Positions 54,165-63,113 of a stretch of DNA of 64,000 nucleotides are shown in pieces (positions within the stretch are counted from its first letter, which is position 1; the number at the start of each line of letters is the position of its first letter). Below the pieces are notes generated by a model. That model was given only the letters and a program-made list of their open reading frames with translations. It was not told where the DNA came from and ran no database searches. This stretch comes from Pseudoclavibacter sp. 13-3 (GTDB lineage: Bacteria; Actinomycetota; Actinomycetes; Actinomycetales; Microbacteriaceae): the NCBI RefSeq assembly GCF_021168475.1, contig NZ_JAJOZT010000001.1:434001-498000 (forward strand), written 5' to 3'. The position numbers and the translations under genes were made by a program.

Positions 54165-54170
54165 TGAGAC

Positions 54171-55385
54171 ATGTCTTCCATGCCCTCCGCCCTGCCCACC
54201 GAATGGTTCGACCGGCTGCACCGCTGGCCCGACGTCGAAGCCGACAACCTGCAGGCCTCTGACGCGACCGACCGGCTGCTGCTCGCCGAGGCCGCCGAGC
54301 AGATCGCCGCGAGTGCCCCGGGCGAGGTGCTCGTCATCGGCGACACGCACGGTGCCCTGACCTTGGGCGCGCGGATGCTCGGTGCGAGCGACGTGCGCGT
54401 GTGGACTGACGCGTTGGTCGCCGAGCACGCGATCCAGGCCAATGCCAAACGCCTGGAGCTGACCGACGGCTGGCGCACGATCGCACTCGACCCCGATGAG
54501 TTCGCCGGCGCCCGCATCGTGCTGATGCAGCTGCCACGCAGTCTCGATCAGCTGCAGCTGCTCGTCGATCTCATCGCGGCGCACCCGGCCGACGGCATAC
54601 AGGTGTACAGCGGCGGGCGCGTCAAGCACATGTCGTTGCACATGAACGATGTGCTCAGGTCACGCTTTGCGCAGGTGCACGCCTCGCTCGCCCACCAGAA
54701 GTCTCGTCTGCTGCTCGCCCGCGAGCCCCTGGGCTTCGCATCCAGCCACGAAGACGCAGCCCGGGTGCCGGCCTCCGAGGCTCAGATCGATCCCGGTGAC
54801 GGCATCGCACCGATCTCGGTGTGCGCGGTGCCCGGAGCCTTCGCCGGTGCTTCGCTCGACATCGGCACGCGTGCGCTGCTGCCGTTTCTGTCCCAGGCGG
54901 CACACGAGACGGTGCAAGAGGCGACGCAGGAGGCGACGCGAGAGTCCGCAGCACCGGTGGCCGTCGACCTCGGCTGCGGAACCGGCATCATCGCGACCGT
55001 TCTCGCCCGAGCCGATTCCCGGCTGCGGGTGATCGCGACCGATCAGCTGAGCAGCGCCGTCGCATCCGCTGCGCTGACAGCCGCGGCGAATGGTCTCACC
55101 GATCGCATCGAGGTGCGCCGTGACGTGCTGCTGCACGAGATGGCCGACGACTGCGTCGATCTCGTGGCGTGCAACCCGCCGTTCCACGTCGGGGCCGCTG
55201 TGCACACCGGCGCAGCCCTCGAGATGTTCGCCGAGGCCGCACGGGTGCTGCGGCCCGGAGGTCGACTGCTGACGGTGTTCAACTCGCACCTGCACTATGC
55301 GCCCGAGCTGCAGCGCATCGTCGGGCCGACGCGGCAGCTCGACCGCAACCGCAAGTTCACCGTCACCGAGTCGCTCGTCGTCTGA
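54171..55385 (+). CDS. RsmC/RlmG-like rRNA (guanine-N2) methyltransferase
   Basis: A 404-residue protein with the two-lobe layout of RsmC and RlmG: a degenerate N-terminal methyltransferase fold (VLVIGDTHGALTLGARML) and a catalytic C-terminal domain. Motif I is VAVDLGCGTGIIATVLA and motif IV NPPFH (DLVACNPPFHVG), the signature of enzymes that methylate the exocyclic amine of guanine. It probably modifies small- or large-subunit rRNA; which site is not clear. A linker at about residues 205-260 includes the repeat VQEATQEATRES. The mRNA appears leaderless. Confidence 0.87.
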   Translation: MSSMPSALPTEWFDRLHRWPDVEADNLQASDATDRLLLAEAAEQIAASAPGEVLVIGDTHGALTLGARMLGASDVRVWTDALVAEHAIQANAKRLELTDGWRTIALDPDEFAGARIVLMQLPRSLDQLQLLVDLIAAHPADGIQVYSGGRVKHMSLHMNDVLRSRFAQVHASLAHQKSRLLLAREPLGFASSHEDAARVPASEAQIDPGDGIAPISVCAVPGAFAGASLDIGTRALLPFLSQAAHETVQEATQEATRESAAPVAVDLGCGTGIIATVLARADSRLRVIATDQLSSAVASAALTAAANGLTDRIEVRRDVLLHEMADDCVDLVACNPPFHVGAAVHTGAALEMFAEAARVLRPGGRLLTVFNSHLHYAPELQRIVGPTRQLDRNRKFTVTESLVV

Positions 55386-55386
55386 C

Positions 55387-55428
55387 GCAGGAAGGCCCGC
55401 CGACGCGAACGTCGGCGGGCCTTCCTGC
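55387..55428. terminator. Bidirectional terminator
   Basis: An 18-bp perfect stem (55387-55404 with 55411-55428) and six-base loop GCGAAC between convergent genes. Confidence 0.92.
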
Positions 55429-55445
55429 AACCGTGCGGCAGCGGA

Positions 55446-56228
55446 TCAGTAGTACTCGCCCTGACGGAAGTTCCAGCTGTTGAAGTGCTTCGACAGAATC
55501 GACAGGATGCGATCCAGGTAGAGCCCCTTGCGGATCAGCGTCGGGCACGGCGTGATCGAACGGTCGCCGTGCTGCTCGGGCACGATCTTGCCGTCTGCGT
55601 CGACCATCGACACCATGACGCCCTGCTCGTAGCGGGTCTCTTCGGTCTCGTTCGGCTGAATCGACTTGACGTAGTCGTTGGCCTCGATGATGAGGTCGGC
55701 GCTGTCGTGGATGCGATCGCCGATGCCGTCGACCTTGCCGCGGTTGCCCTTGCCCGACGGGTTCGCCGAGCTGGCGAAGGCGAGCTTGCCCTGCTCCCAC
55801 AAAGCGGCCGCGAGGTTCTCGCCCGGCGTGCCGAAGCGGATGACGAAGCAGCTGGTGCCACGCACGTCGCGTGCCAGCTCACGAGCGTGCTCGTCGGGGA
55901 TGAACTCGAGCGCATCTTCGCGCCACGGCAGGATGCAGCCCATCAGGATGTCTTCGTCCCAGTGCTGCTGGTAGTAGGCCTCGATCTCGGGGGTGAGCTG
56001 TGCCAGACGCTTCAGCTGATCCATCGACCCGCAGAGCACGACACCCGGCTTGTTGCGATTGCGCTGCTTGGCCTCGAACTTGCGCTCGAGCCCCTGGCCG
56101 TCAGAGGTCATGATGATGTAGCCGACCTTGGTCGGGCTCACGATCATGCCGCCGTCGCCGAGGAGTATGTCGAGTCCCTCCTGCTGCACGCCGCCGTTCC
56201 AGTGGATGGTCTTGGTGTCGTTCGTCAT
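55446..56228 (-). CDS. Sua5/YciO/YrdC-domain protein, paralogue
   Basis: A 260-residue protein built on the YrdC fold. Near the start SPTKVGYIIMTSD replaces the usual PTDTVYGL; EAKQRNRNKPGVVL gives the KxR...K nucleotide-binding motif; SSANPSGKGN is the conserved loop. YrdC proteins make threonylcarbamoyl-AMP for tRNA t6A; this one diverges strongly at the substrate loop and has a C-terminal 50-residue extension (RKGLYLDRILSILSKHFNSW), so another carbamoylation-type role is possible. The canonical Sua5 usually sits by prmC, not seen here. GAAGGCGAG precedes the ATG at 56228. Confidence 0.82.
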   Translation of the reverse strand: MTNDTKTIHWNGGVQQEGLDILLGDGGMIVSPTKVGYIIMTSDGQGLERKFEAKQRNRNKPGVVLCGSMDQLKRLAQLTPEIEAYYQQHWDEDILMGCILPWREDALEFIPDEHARELARDVRGTSCFVIRFGTPGENLAAALWEQGKLAFASSANPSGKGNRGKVDGIGDRIHDSADLIIEANDYVKSIQPNETEETRYEQGVMVSMVDADGKIVPEQHGDRSITPCPTLIRKGLYLDRILSILSKHFNSWNFRQGEYY

Positions 56229-56321
56229 CTCGCCTTCATTCCTGCTCTCGTGATCCGTGCTGTGCACGACCACTCATCATACCGTCGCGCCAGAGGCGCC
56301 CACTCGTCGTGCACGTGAAGC

Positions 56322-56903
56322 TCATTCGCCGGTGACGTGCTCGCCCTCGCCGACCCAGGCGCGCAGCTCGTCGACCCCGTCGAAGCGCGACAGCGCTTTG
56401 CGGTGGCTGTACGGCGTGTGTGCGAAGTAGTCGGCATACGGCTCGAGCTGCACGTCGATCTGCTCCCCCGCGTCGAGGTTCTGCTCGACCACGTCGATCA
56501 CGCCGGTCGCCACGAAGACGTGCACGAACCACTCGATCTTCATCTCGGGCTGTCGCACCTCGAGCAGACGCCAGTTGCGAAACGCATACCCGGTCTCTTC
56601 TCGCGTCTCTCGCTTGGCCGCGTCCAGCACTGAGGCGTCCTCGGGCTCGACTCCGCCGGCCGCGACGCCGCCCATGCGCACCACACCGTTGGGCTGGTGC
56701 TCGTTCTCGGTGATCACGTTGCCGTCGTCGTCGATGCCGATGACCACGACCGTGTCAGCCCGGCGCAGCATCTCGAAGGTGGCCGTCGACCCGTCGAACA
56801 GCGTCTGCGGCCACTGGTAGGTGTCGAAGATCACACCGTGAAAGACGAGCTCGGCCCGCTCCGGAACCAGGTGGGCGCCCTGCGGCAGCCAGCGTTCGGT
56901 CAC
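56322..56903 (-). CDS. Nudix hydrolase
   Basis: A 193-residue member of the ADP-ribose/nucleotide-sugar pyrophosphatase branch. The Nudix box reads [20 protein letters not shown] then TGY; the REx2EExG metal-binding core is intact, but the first box Glu (GX5E) is Ala. The N-terminal [18 protein letters not shown] and [14 protein letters not shown] are typical of the branch. The substrate is unknown. The start is a GTG overlapping the gatB stop (GTGA, 56900-56903), so it is the last gene of the hipBA-gatCAB run. Confidence 0.88.
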   Translation of the reverse strand: MTERWLPQGAHLVPERAELVFHGVIFDTYQWPQTLFDGSTATFEMLRRADTVVVIGIDDDGNVITENEHQPNGVVRMGGVAAGGVEPEDASVLDAAKRETREETGYAFRNWRLLEVRQPEMKIEWFVHVFVATGVIDVVEQNLDAGEQIDVQLEPYADYFAHTPYSHRKALSRFDGVDELRAWVGEGEHVTGE

Positions 56904-58396
56904 TGTTGCGCCCGCTCCAGGACCAGCTCACGCACACGCTTGGCGTCGGCCTGGCCGTGCATGGCCTTCATGACCGCGCCGATGATCGCGCCGGCCGCCT
57001 GCACTTTGCCGTCTTTGATCTTGGCGAGCACGTCGGGCTGAGCTGCGAGGGCCTCGTCGATGGCCGTCGTGAGTGCCGAGTCATCTGAGACGACGGCCAG
57101 ACCGCGCTTGTCGACGACCTCGCGCGGGCTGCCCTCGCCGGCCAGCACGCCCTCGAGCACCTGGCGCGCCAGGCGGTCGGTCAGAGTGCCCTCGGTGATC
57201 AGGGCGTCGATCTCGGCGACGTCGGCGGGAGTGACGGTCAGGTCGGCGACCTGCTGCTCCTGGGCGTTGGCGATGCGGCTGATCTCGCCGGTCCACCATT
57301 TGCGTGCGGATGCAGCGGTGGCCCCGGCGTCGACTGTCGCCTCGACCTGGTCGAGCAGACCGGCGTTGATGATGTCCTGGAACTCGCGACCGCCGAGACC
57401 CCACTGCTCTTTGAGCCGCCGACGGCGGATCACCGGCTGCTCGGGCAGCGTGGCGCGCAGCTCTTCGACGCGCTCGGCGGGCGTGACCACCGGCAGCAGA
57501 TCGGGCTCTGGCATGTAGCGGTAGTCGTCGGCGTCGCTCTTGACACGGCCCGAGATCGTGACGCCGCTGGCCTCCTGCCAGTGCCGGGTCTCTTGCGTGA
57601 TCGTGCCGCCCGCGCTGAGCACGGCGGCCTGACGCTGAATCTCATATCGCACAGCCCGTTCGACCGAACGCAGCGAGTTGATGTTCTTGGTCTCGGTGCG
57701 GGTGCCGAGTTTCTGCTGACCGCGCGGGCGGATGCTGACGTTGGCGTCGCAGCGGATCGAGCCCTGATCCATGCGTGCGTCAGAGATGCCCAGTGCCTTG
57801 ACCATGTCGCGGATGGCGGCGACGTAGTCGCGGCCGATCTCGGGTGCGCGCTCTTCTGTGCCCAGGATCGGCATCGTCACGATCTCGACCAGCGGCACTC
57901 CGGCGCGGTTGTAGTCGACCAGCGACGAGGTGGCGCCCTGGATGCGCCCCGAGCCGCCCTGGTGGGTCAGCTTGCCGGCGTCTTCTTCCATGTGCGCGCG
58001 CTCGATCGGGATGTGCACCACGGTGCCGTCTTCGAGCTCGACCTCGACCGACCCCTCATACGCGATGGGCTCGTCGAACTGCGAGATCTGGTATGCCTTG
58101 GGCAGGTCGGGGTAGAAGTACTGCTTGCGCGAGAATCGGCAGACCTCGGCGATGCTGCAGCCCAGAGCGAGCCCCAGACGGATGCTGTCGGTGATGGCCT
58201 GTTCGTTGACCGTCGGCAGCGTGCCGGGCAGGCCCAGGCACAGCGGCGTGACGTTGGTGTTGGGGCCGTCGCCGAACTCGTTGGGCGCCCAGCTGAACAT
58301 CTTGGTCTTGGTGTTGAGTTCGACGTGCACCTCGAAGCCGAGCACCGGCTCGTAGCGCTTGATCGCCTCGTCGTAGTCGAGCAGTTCGTCGCTCAT
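56900..58396 (-). CDS. gatB: Asp-tRNA(Asn)/Glu-tRNA(Gln) amidotransferase subunit B
   Basis: Kinase and tRNA-binding subunit of GatCAB, which activates misacylated Glu-tRNA(Gln) or Asp-tRNA(Asn). The start is [20 protein letters not shown], with [16 protein letters not shown], then SIRCDANVS and TKNINS in the kinase part; the C-terminal YqeY-like domain ends with [12 protein letters not shown]. 498 residues is normal. AAGGAG sits seven bases before the ATG at 58396, which overlaps the gatA stop (ATGA). The longer open frame is rejected. Confidence 0.97.
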   Translation of the reverse strand: MSDELLDYDEAIKRYEPVLGFEVHVELNTKTKMFSWAPNEFGDGPNTNVTPLCLGLPGTLPTVNEQAITDSIRLGLALGCSIAEVCRFSRKQYFYPDLPKAYQISQFDEPIAYEGSVEVELEDGTVVHIPIERAHMEEDAGKLTHQGGSGRIQGATSSLVDYNRAGVPLVEIVTMPILGTEERAPEIGRDYVAAIRDMVKALGISDARMDQGSIRCDANVSIRPRGQQKLGTRTETKNINSLRSVERAVRYEIQRQAAVLSAGGTITQETRHWQEASGVTISGRVKSDADDYRYMPEPDLLPVVTPAERVEELRATLPEQPVIRRRRLKEQWGLGGREFQDIINAGLLDQVEATVDAGATAASARKWWTGEISRIANAQEQQVADLTVTPADVAEIDALITEGTLTDRLARQVLEGVLAGEGSPREVVDKRGLAVVSDDSALTTAIDEALAAQPDVLAKIKDGKVQAAGAIIGAVMKAMHGQADAKRVRELVLERAQQ

Positions 58397-59973
58397 CGTG
58401 CCGCTCCTTCTGAATCGTGAGCCGTGGCATCCGTCGCGGCGCCGGCCTGGGCACCGGAATGCACTGCCAGCTGCGGGGCCTGATCGATGATCGGGCCGCC
58501 CCACTGCTGCTCGAGCAGAGCCTCGACCGCACCGGCGAACTCGTAGAGCCGAGCGTCTTCGAATGCCGGGGCGAAGGTCTGCAGGCCGACCGGCAGGCCG
58601 TCTTCGGCGGCGAGGCCGATGGGCTGGCTGATCGCCGGGATGCCGGCGAGGTTCGCGGGGATCGTGGTGATGTCGGCGAGGTACATGGCGAGTGGGTCTG
58701 AGAGCTTGTCGCCCAGGGGGTAGGCGGTCGTCGGCGACGTCGGCGAGATGAGCACATCGGCCTGGTCGAAAGCCGCTTCGAAGTCGCGCTGAATGAGCGT
58801 GCGCACCTTCTGCGCCTTGCCGTAGAACTGGTCGTAGTAGCCGGCGCTCAGTGCATAGGTGCCGAGGATGATGCGGCGTTTGACCTCGGGGCCGAAGCCG
58901 GCCTCACGCGTGGCGGCCATCATGTTCTCGACGGTGGGCTTGACGCCCTCGGGCAGCACCCGCAGACCATAGCGCACACCGTCGAACTTGGCGAGGTTGC
59001 TCGAGGCCTCGGCCGGCAGCACGAGGTAGTAGGCCGAGACCGCGTACTCGAAGTGCGGCGCCGACACCTCGACGACCTCTGCGCCCTGCGTCGTGAGCAG
59101 GGCGACGGTCTCGTCGAAGCGGCTGCGCACGCCGGCCTGGAAGCCGGGCTGGTTGAGTTCGCGGATGATGCCGACGCGCAGACCTTTGAGCGAATCGCCG
59201 GCCTGGCCGCGACGTGCGGCTGCGGCGAACGATGGCCACTCGGTGGTCAGGCTGGTGGAGTCTTTGGGATCGTGGCCCTTAATCACGTCGTGGATGAGAG
59301 CCGTGTCGAGCACGTTGCGCGCCACCGGGCCGATCTGGTCGAGCGAGGAGGCCAGCGCGATCGCCCCCCATCGAGAGACGCCGCCATAGGTGGGCTTCAC
59401 GCCGACGGTGCCGGTGAGCGCGGCGGGCTGACGGATCGAGCCGCCGGTGTCGCTGCCGAGTGCCAGCGGGGCCTCGAAGGCGGCCACGGCCGCGGCCGAG
59501 CCGCCGCCCGACCCACCGGGAATGCGATCGAGCGACCATGGGTTGTGCGTCGGCCCGTATGCCGAGTGCTCGGTCGTCGACCCCATGGCGAATTCGTCCA
59601 TGTTGGTCTTGCCGATGATCACCGTGTCGTGCTGACGCAGGTGCTCGACGGCCGTCGCGTCGTACGGCGGGTTCCAGCCCTCGAGGATGCGTGAGCCCGA
59701 GGTGGTGGGCTGCCCCTTCGTGGTCAGCACGTCTTTGACGGCCACGGGCACGCCCGCGAGCTGGCCGAGCTCGTCGCCGGCCGCACGCCGGCGATCGACG
59801 TCGGCAGCGGTGGCAAGCGCCTCTTCTGTGTTGACGTGCAGAAAGGCGTGCACGTCGCCGTCGACGCCCTGGATGCGGTCCAGATGCGCCTGCGTCGCCT
59901 CGACGGAAGAGATCTCGCCGGCAGCAAGCTGCGCGGCGAGCTCTGAGGCGGGAAGTCTGGTCAGATCGGTCAT
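58393..59973 (-). CDS. gatA: Asp-tRNA(Asn)/Glu-tRNA(Gln) amidotransferase subunit A
   Basis: Glutaminase/amidase subunit of GatCAB. The Ser-cisSer-Lys triad is exactly placed: Lys80 (VAVKDV), Ser155 (PGGSGGGSA) and Ser179 (GSDTGGSI). 526 residues is slightly longer than the usual 485-500 because of a C-terminal Ala/Gln-rich tail ([19 protein letters not shown]). It starts 86 bases after gatC; the gap holds an imperfect hairpin (60004-60043). The ribosome site is weak (GGATGA). Confidence 0.97.
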   Translation of the reverse strand: MTDLTRLPASELAAQLAAGEISSVEATQAHLDRIQGVDGDVHAFLHVNTEEALATAADVDRRRAAGDELGQLAGVPVAVKDVLTTKGQPTTSGSRILEGWNPPYDATAVEHLRQHDTVIIGKTNMDEFAMGSTTEHSAYGPTHNPWSLDRIPGGSGGGSAAAVAAFEAPLALGSDTGGSIRQPAALTGTVGVKPTYGGVSRWGAIALASSLDQIGPVARNVLDTALIHDVIKGHDPKDSTSLTTEWPSFAAAARRGQAGDSLKGLRVGIIRELNQPGFQAGVRSRFDETVALLTTQGAEVVEVSAPHFEYAVSAYYLVLPAEASSNLAKFDGVRYGLRVLPEGVKPTVENMMAATREAGFGPEVKRRIILGTYALSAGYYDQFYGKAQKVRTLIQRDFEAAFDQADVLISPTSPTTAYPLGDKLSDPLAMYLADITTIPANLAGIPAISQPIGLAAEDGLPVGLQTFAPAFEDARLYEFAGAVEALLEQQWGGPIIDQAPQLAVHSGAQAGAATDATAHDSEGAAR

Positions 59974-60003
59974 TTCATCCGTTTCTCTGCTGGCTGGTGA
60001 TGC

Positions 60004-60043
60004 GCGCACGTGAACGATCTGTGTTGACGTCTCGTTCGTGCGC
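60004..60043 (-). other. Imperfect hairpin between gatC and gatA
   Basis: GCGCAC-GT-GAACGA (60004-60017) pairs with TCGTTCGTGCGC (60032-60043), leaving a two-base bulge and a 14-base loop. There is no T run, so it may be an RNA processing or stability element rather than a terminator. Confidence 0.4.
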
Positions 60044-60059
60044 CGAAAGATGGGGTCGG

Positions 60060-60353
60060 TCAGGCGCCGAGGATCGACGGCACGCGGAAGTAGTTGCCGT
60101 CGCGGTCGGGTGCGTCAGCGAGGGCTTCGTCCGGGCTGAGTGTCTGCCCGACCACGTCGGGCCGAAAGACGTTGGTCAGCGGAATCGGGTGACTCGTCGC
60201 CGGCACGTCGGGAGTGGCGACCTCGTTGACCGATGCGACGGCCTCGAGAATCTGCTCGAGCTGCGGGGTCAGTTCGTCGAGTTCTGCTTCGGAGAGTGCG
60301 ATGCGCGAGAGGCTCGCGAGATGAGCGACTTCGTCGCGGGAGATTTCAGCCAT
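60060..60353 (-). CDS. gatC: Asp-tRNA(Asn)/Glu-tRNA(Gln) amidotransferase subunit C
   Basis: A 97-residue stabilising subunit that wraps around the GatA-GatB interface. [20 protein letters not shown] and the end [11 protein letters not shown] are the family hallmarks; LRxD-type FRPDVVG is in the middle. Its start overlaps the 3' end of hipA by eight bases (60346-60353). A TACACT hexamer lies seven bases upstream, inside hipA, so gatC may have its own leaderless promoter in addition to hipBA readthrough. Confidence 0.95.
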   Translation of the reverse strand: MAEISRDEVAHLASLSRIALSEAELDELTPQLEQILEAVASVNEVATPDVPATSHPIPLTNVFRPDVVGQTLSPDEALADAPDRDGNYFRVPSILGA

Positions 60354-61590
60354 GATTGACAGTGTACCGCGGACCGCCCGCCGCGCTCCCGCTTCGGAGG
60401 TTGCGCACGTACTGCGCGATCTGCTGCTGCAGTTCGGGGAACGCGCCGGCCACGGGGCTCTCCGACGCGACGATGGATTCCAGCTCTTCCAGACCGTCGT
60501 CGATCAGCCTCTCGCCGCGGCGCATTCCCCAGCCGTGAAACTCCTCGACGAGGTCTTCACGGGTGATCTCAGTGTGACGGTACTTCCCGTGCACCGAGAG
60601 GGCGAGCCGCCCGTCGCCGGGCAGATGCGTCTGGGGCACCATGTCATAGGCAGGGGCGAGGTGTACCTCGCCGTTGCGGGGGTGCAGAAGGGCGATGTTC
60701 TTCGTGTGCATGTCGAGGTTGCCGACTGACACGGCGAGCAGCACCGTGCGCGCGAGGCGGTGCAGATCCGACTCAGCGGCGTGCCGCTGCAGCGTCTGCG
60801 CGACACGACGCAGGCTGACCACCCCGCCGAGCTCCTGATACTTCTCATTGCCGCCGGCCCCGAGCGCCTGGCTGAGGTCCTCCTGATGCACGCGTTCTCC
60901 GTGCACACGATCGTATCGCTCGACGACCAGCGCAGGAAGTCCGTCGAACACCTGCACACCTGTCTCGAACGCGGCCAGCCGCATCCTTCGCGCCAGCCGC
61001 GCCCCGTACTCCTCGTCGTAGATGACGGATGCCCGGGCGCCTGACAGCCGAGGCTTGAGGATGTGCGTGCTGGGAGAGCCGCCGAGAGCCTGTGCCCAGC
61101 CCTCGTTCGTCTTCGTGAGCACGATCTTCGGCTGCACACCGCCGAGGGAGCTCTTGCCCTGCAGACGATCGTTGGCCAGCGGGACGTGCATCGGATCCTG
61201 CATCAGTCCACGGATCTCAGCATCGGAGACGTGTCGAAGCGCAGGGGTCTTCGGCTCTGTCGGATCATCGAGATCCCAGATCTGCAGAGCGCCGGCGACG
61301 TCTCTGCCATAGCGCGCGAGGAACGCCGGAGTGTCGCCGCGGCGCAGACCGCCCTGAGCGAGCAGATACTCGTATTGGTCTCCCTCAGGCAGGATTTCCG
61401 CGAACCAGTTGCGGCGGCGTCCGGCATGGTCACGACGCTGCTGGGCGGTCAGAGGGATCGCAGTGGACAGCACGGGGCTGTTCGACCCGAAGACCTCGAT
61501 CGCCTCGGCCGCCGGGATGAAGTCGAATGTGCGAGCATCGCCCTCCAACGTGCCGATCCGCGTTCCATAGAGCTCAATCGCGAGACGCAT
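60346..61590 (-). CDS. hipA: HipA-type serine/threonine kinase toxin
   Basis: A 414-residue PI3/4-kinase-like protein kinase of a type II toxin-antitoxin module. The ATP/P-loop motif SSLGGVQPK is at 147-155 with the lysine in HILKP (179). The catalytic block NLDMHTKN (291-298, Asp293 and Asn298) and metal-binding Asp316 (PAYDMV) are intact, so the kinase should be active. In E. coli HipA phosphorylates GltX and halts translation. The gene starts 17 bases inside hipB and ends eight bases inside gatC; the last residues RYTVNHG are read from the gatC leader. Confidence 0.94.
   Translation of the reverse strand: MRLAIELYGTRIGTLEGDARTFDFIPAAEAIEVFGSNSPVLSTAIPLTAQQRRDHAGRRRNWFAEILPEGDQYEYLLAQGGLRRGDTPAFLARYGRDVAGALQIWDLDDPTEPKTPALRHVSDAEIRGLMQDPMHVPLANDRLQGKSSLGGVQPKIVLTKTNEGWAQALGGSPSTHILKPRLSGARASVIYDEEYGARLARRMRLAAFETGVQVFDGLPALVVERYDRVHGERVHQEDLSQALGAGGNEKYQELGGVVSLRRVAQTLQRHAAESDLHRLARTVLLAVSVGNLDMHTKNIALLHPRNGEVHLAPAYDMVPQTHLPGDGRLALSVHGKYRHTEITREDLVEEFHGWGMRRGERLIDDGLEELESIVASESPVAGAFPELQQQIAQYVRNLRSGSAAGGPRYTVNHG
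60361..60366 (-). promoter_or_regulatory. Candidate internal -10 for gatC
   Basis: TACACT on the minus strand within the hipA 3' end, seven bases before the gatC ATG. It would make gatCAB expression independent of HipB control. Confidence 0.4.
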
Positions 61591-61819
61591 CGTCGTCCTC
61601 CCAAGTCGCGGTGAGTCTCACACCGGTCGCCCTGGCCAGCTCCAGCAGACGGCGCAGATAGATGGTCGATTTGCCGGTCTCGATCTCGCTGACCATGCTC
61701 TGCGAGAGATCCAGCTGCTCGGCGAGCTGCGCCTGCGAGAGACCACGGGCCATGCGCGCCTGCTGGATGGCCAGACCGAAATCGGCCGGTGCGCGCAGAC
61801 GAGCGATGCGACTGGTCAT
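61574..61819 (-). CDS. hipB: HipB-type antitoxin and autorepressor (XRE family)
   Basis: An 81-residue Cro/CI-type DNA-binding protein. The HTH covers residues 15-70: FGLAIQQARMARGLSQAQLA, then LDLSQSMVSEIETGKSTI with the recognition helix. The end TATWEDDDASRD is acidic. It neutralises HipA and represses the operon by binding the phased operators upstream. AGGAG lies five bases before the ATG at 61819. Its stop lies inside hipA, a usual coupling in these modules. Confidence 0.94.
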   Translation of the reverse strand: MTSRIARLRAPADFGLAIQQARMARGLSQAQLAEQLDLSQSMVSEIETGKSTIYLRRLLELARATGVRLTATWEDDDASRD

Positions 61820-61852
61820 ATGGACTCCTGTCTCACAGTGGAGCGGGCACGA

Positions 61853-61870
61853 TATCTGCTTTTCCAGATA
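61853..61870. promoter_or_regulatory. HipB operator O1
   Basis: TATCTG-CTTTTC-CAGATA, a perfect 18-bp inverted repeat of the TATCY-N8-RGATA form, the same layout as E. coli TATCC-N8-GGATA. It covers the expected transcription start of hipBA. Confidence 0.88.
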
Positions 61871-61875
61871 CGTTC

Positions 61876-61904
61876 ACCATATCTGCATATCCAGATACGC
61901 ACAA
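61876..61904 (-). promoter_or_regulatory. hipBA promoter
   Basis: On the minus strand TTGTGC (61899-61904), a 17-base spacer and TATGGT (61876-61881). Operator O2 fills the spacer, so HipB binding would block RNA polymerase. Confidence 0.75.
61880..61897. promoter_or_regulatory. HipB operator O2
   Basis: TATCTG-CATATC-CAGATA, a perfect inverted repeat with arms identical to O1, starting exactly 27 bases after it. Confidence 0.88.
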
Positions 61905-61906
61905 GG

Positions 61907-61924
61907 AATCTGACTATTCGGATA
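61907..61924. promoter_or_regulatory. HipB operator O3, degenerate
   Basis: AATCT-GACTATTC-GGATA, one arm changed, again exactly 27 bases from O2 and just upstream of the -35. The arm GGATA equals the E. coli HipB half-site. Confidence 0.7.
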
Positions 61925-61968
61925 GCGCCGAGCGCTCCTGATCCCGGCTGTTGGGATCTCGTCAGCCC

Positions 61969-63110
61969 TCACTCTCCAGCGCGAACCGAGTCGAGGTCCC
62001 GTAGAGCCGCTGAGAACCATTTCTCCGGGGAAAGGCTGTACGACCCGGTGAGGTGGTTGCTGTCGGTATAGACGACCAGGCCGCCGACGACCATATGACA
62101 CCGTCCCTCCGGGCAGATCACTCGATGGGTGTCGACCACTTCCGCATCGGTCATGCTCGCAGCGGTGCGAAGATGTGCTCTGCATGCGAGTCTCCGATGA
62201 GAACGGCCTGCCTGCCGCCGTCGCGCTGGTCGCTCAAGAAATCACACGAGCGCTCCGACCATGTACCGATGGTCTTCGCCGAGCAGTGCTGCCCGCCCTC
62301 ACCAGTGCCGTACCAGAACGAGGGCCTGTCAGCCTCGGCGAAGGCCGGGTCGATGCCACTCGTATAGGCATAGGGCGTCTCGCAGTCGTTCAGAACCGTC
62401 TGTGCTCCGACGCAGCTGATCGGCTCCTCCTGCGCGAGCTCCTTCTTATCAGCCACCGGATTGGTGCTGTCCTGAAGCACCGACGCGATCTCAGACTGAC
62501 GTCGCTCCACTTCGGCCTGGACCGCCGATATCTGCGTGGTGCGGATTCCCACGAGCATGCCGACCGCCACGAGCATGGAGACGAACGCGACTGTGGGTTT
62601 TCTCCACGCCCCTCCGGCCCGACGGCATGGGTCTTCGACACAGCGCTTGGTCAAACCGGCGAGCACCACCGTCAAAGGAATGACGACGAGGGCTCGGACC
62701 AGAACATGCAGATCAGTTGTCGTGGTCAACAGGATTATCAGCGGCCAGTGCCACAGATAGATCGAGTACGAGGCATCGCCCATGAACTGCACCGCGGGGA
62801 GATGGCTCAAGCGCTGCAGGCTCAGCCTCAGCTGGTTGTCGCCGACCCACAGCAGCAGTGCGGTGGCACCCCGTCGGGATGAGCGCGATCAGCCCTGGGA
62901 ACGCCGTGCCCGAGTCGAACATCGTCGCGCTGATGACGATGGCCAAGACTCCGCCAGTCCCACAACCGCGCGGATGCTCTCACGCGCGCGAGACGTCGGC
63001 AGCAGAGCGATGATCCCTCCGAGCGCGAATTCCCAGGCACGTGCCGGAGTGACGAGGTATGCCGTCGACTGAGAGACCCAGGTCTCGAAAGCGGAGTAAA
63101 CGAGAGGCTG
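61969..63110 (-). pseudogene. Decayed OafA/YrhL-type acyltransferase with SGNH domain
   Basis: Pieces of one gene lie in three frames. 5' part: LVYSAFETWVSQSTAYLVTP then ARAWEFALGGIIALLPTS (to about 62950). After a frameshift: AIVISATMFDSGTAFPGLIA. Near 62870 a one-base insertion shifts again to ATALLLWVGDNQLRLSLQRL, GDASYSIYLWHWPLIILL and the SGNH start AVLIGDSHAEH, which stops at 62151. The final SGNH part VVDTHRVICPEGRC...YTDSNHLTGSYS follows in another frame with roughly 100 residues missing between. The first membrane helices are also absent. Such proteins O-acylate surface polysaccharides; this one should be inactive. Confidence 0.8.
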
Positions 63111-63113
63111 AGG

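Larger units (their letters stand above)
53769..54170. other. Intergenic region with an inverted-repeat array
   Basis: About 400 bases without a gene, between two divergent genes. It holds five copies of a 20-bp motif (listed separately) and the promoters of the flanking genes. No tRNA, riboswitch or small ORF with a ribosome site was recognised. Confidence 0.6.
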
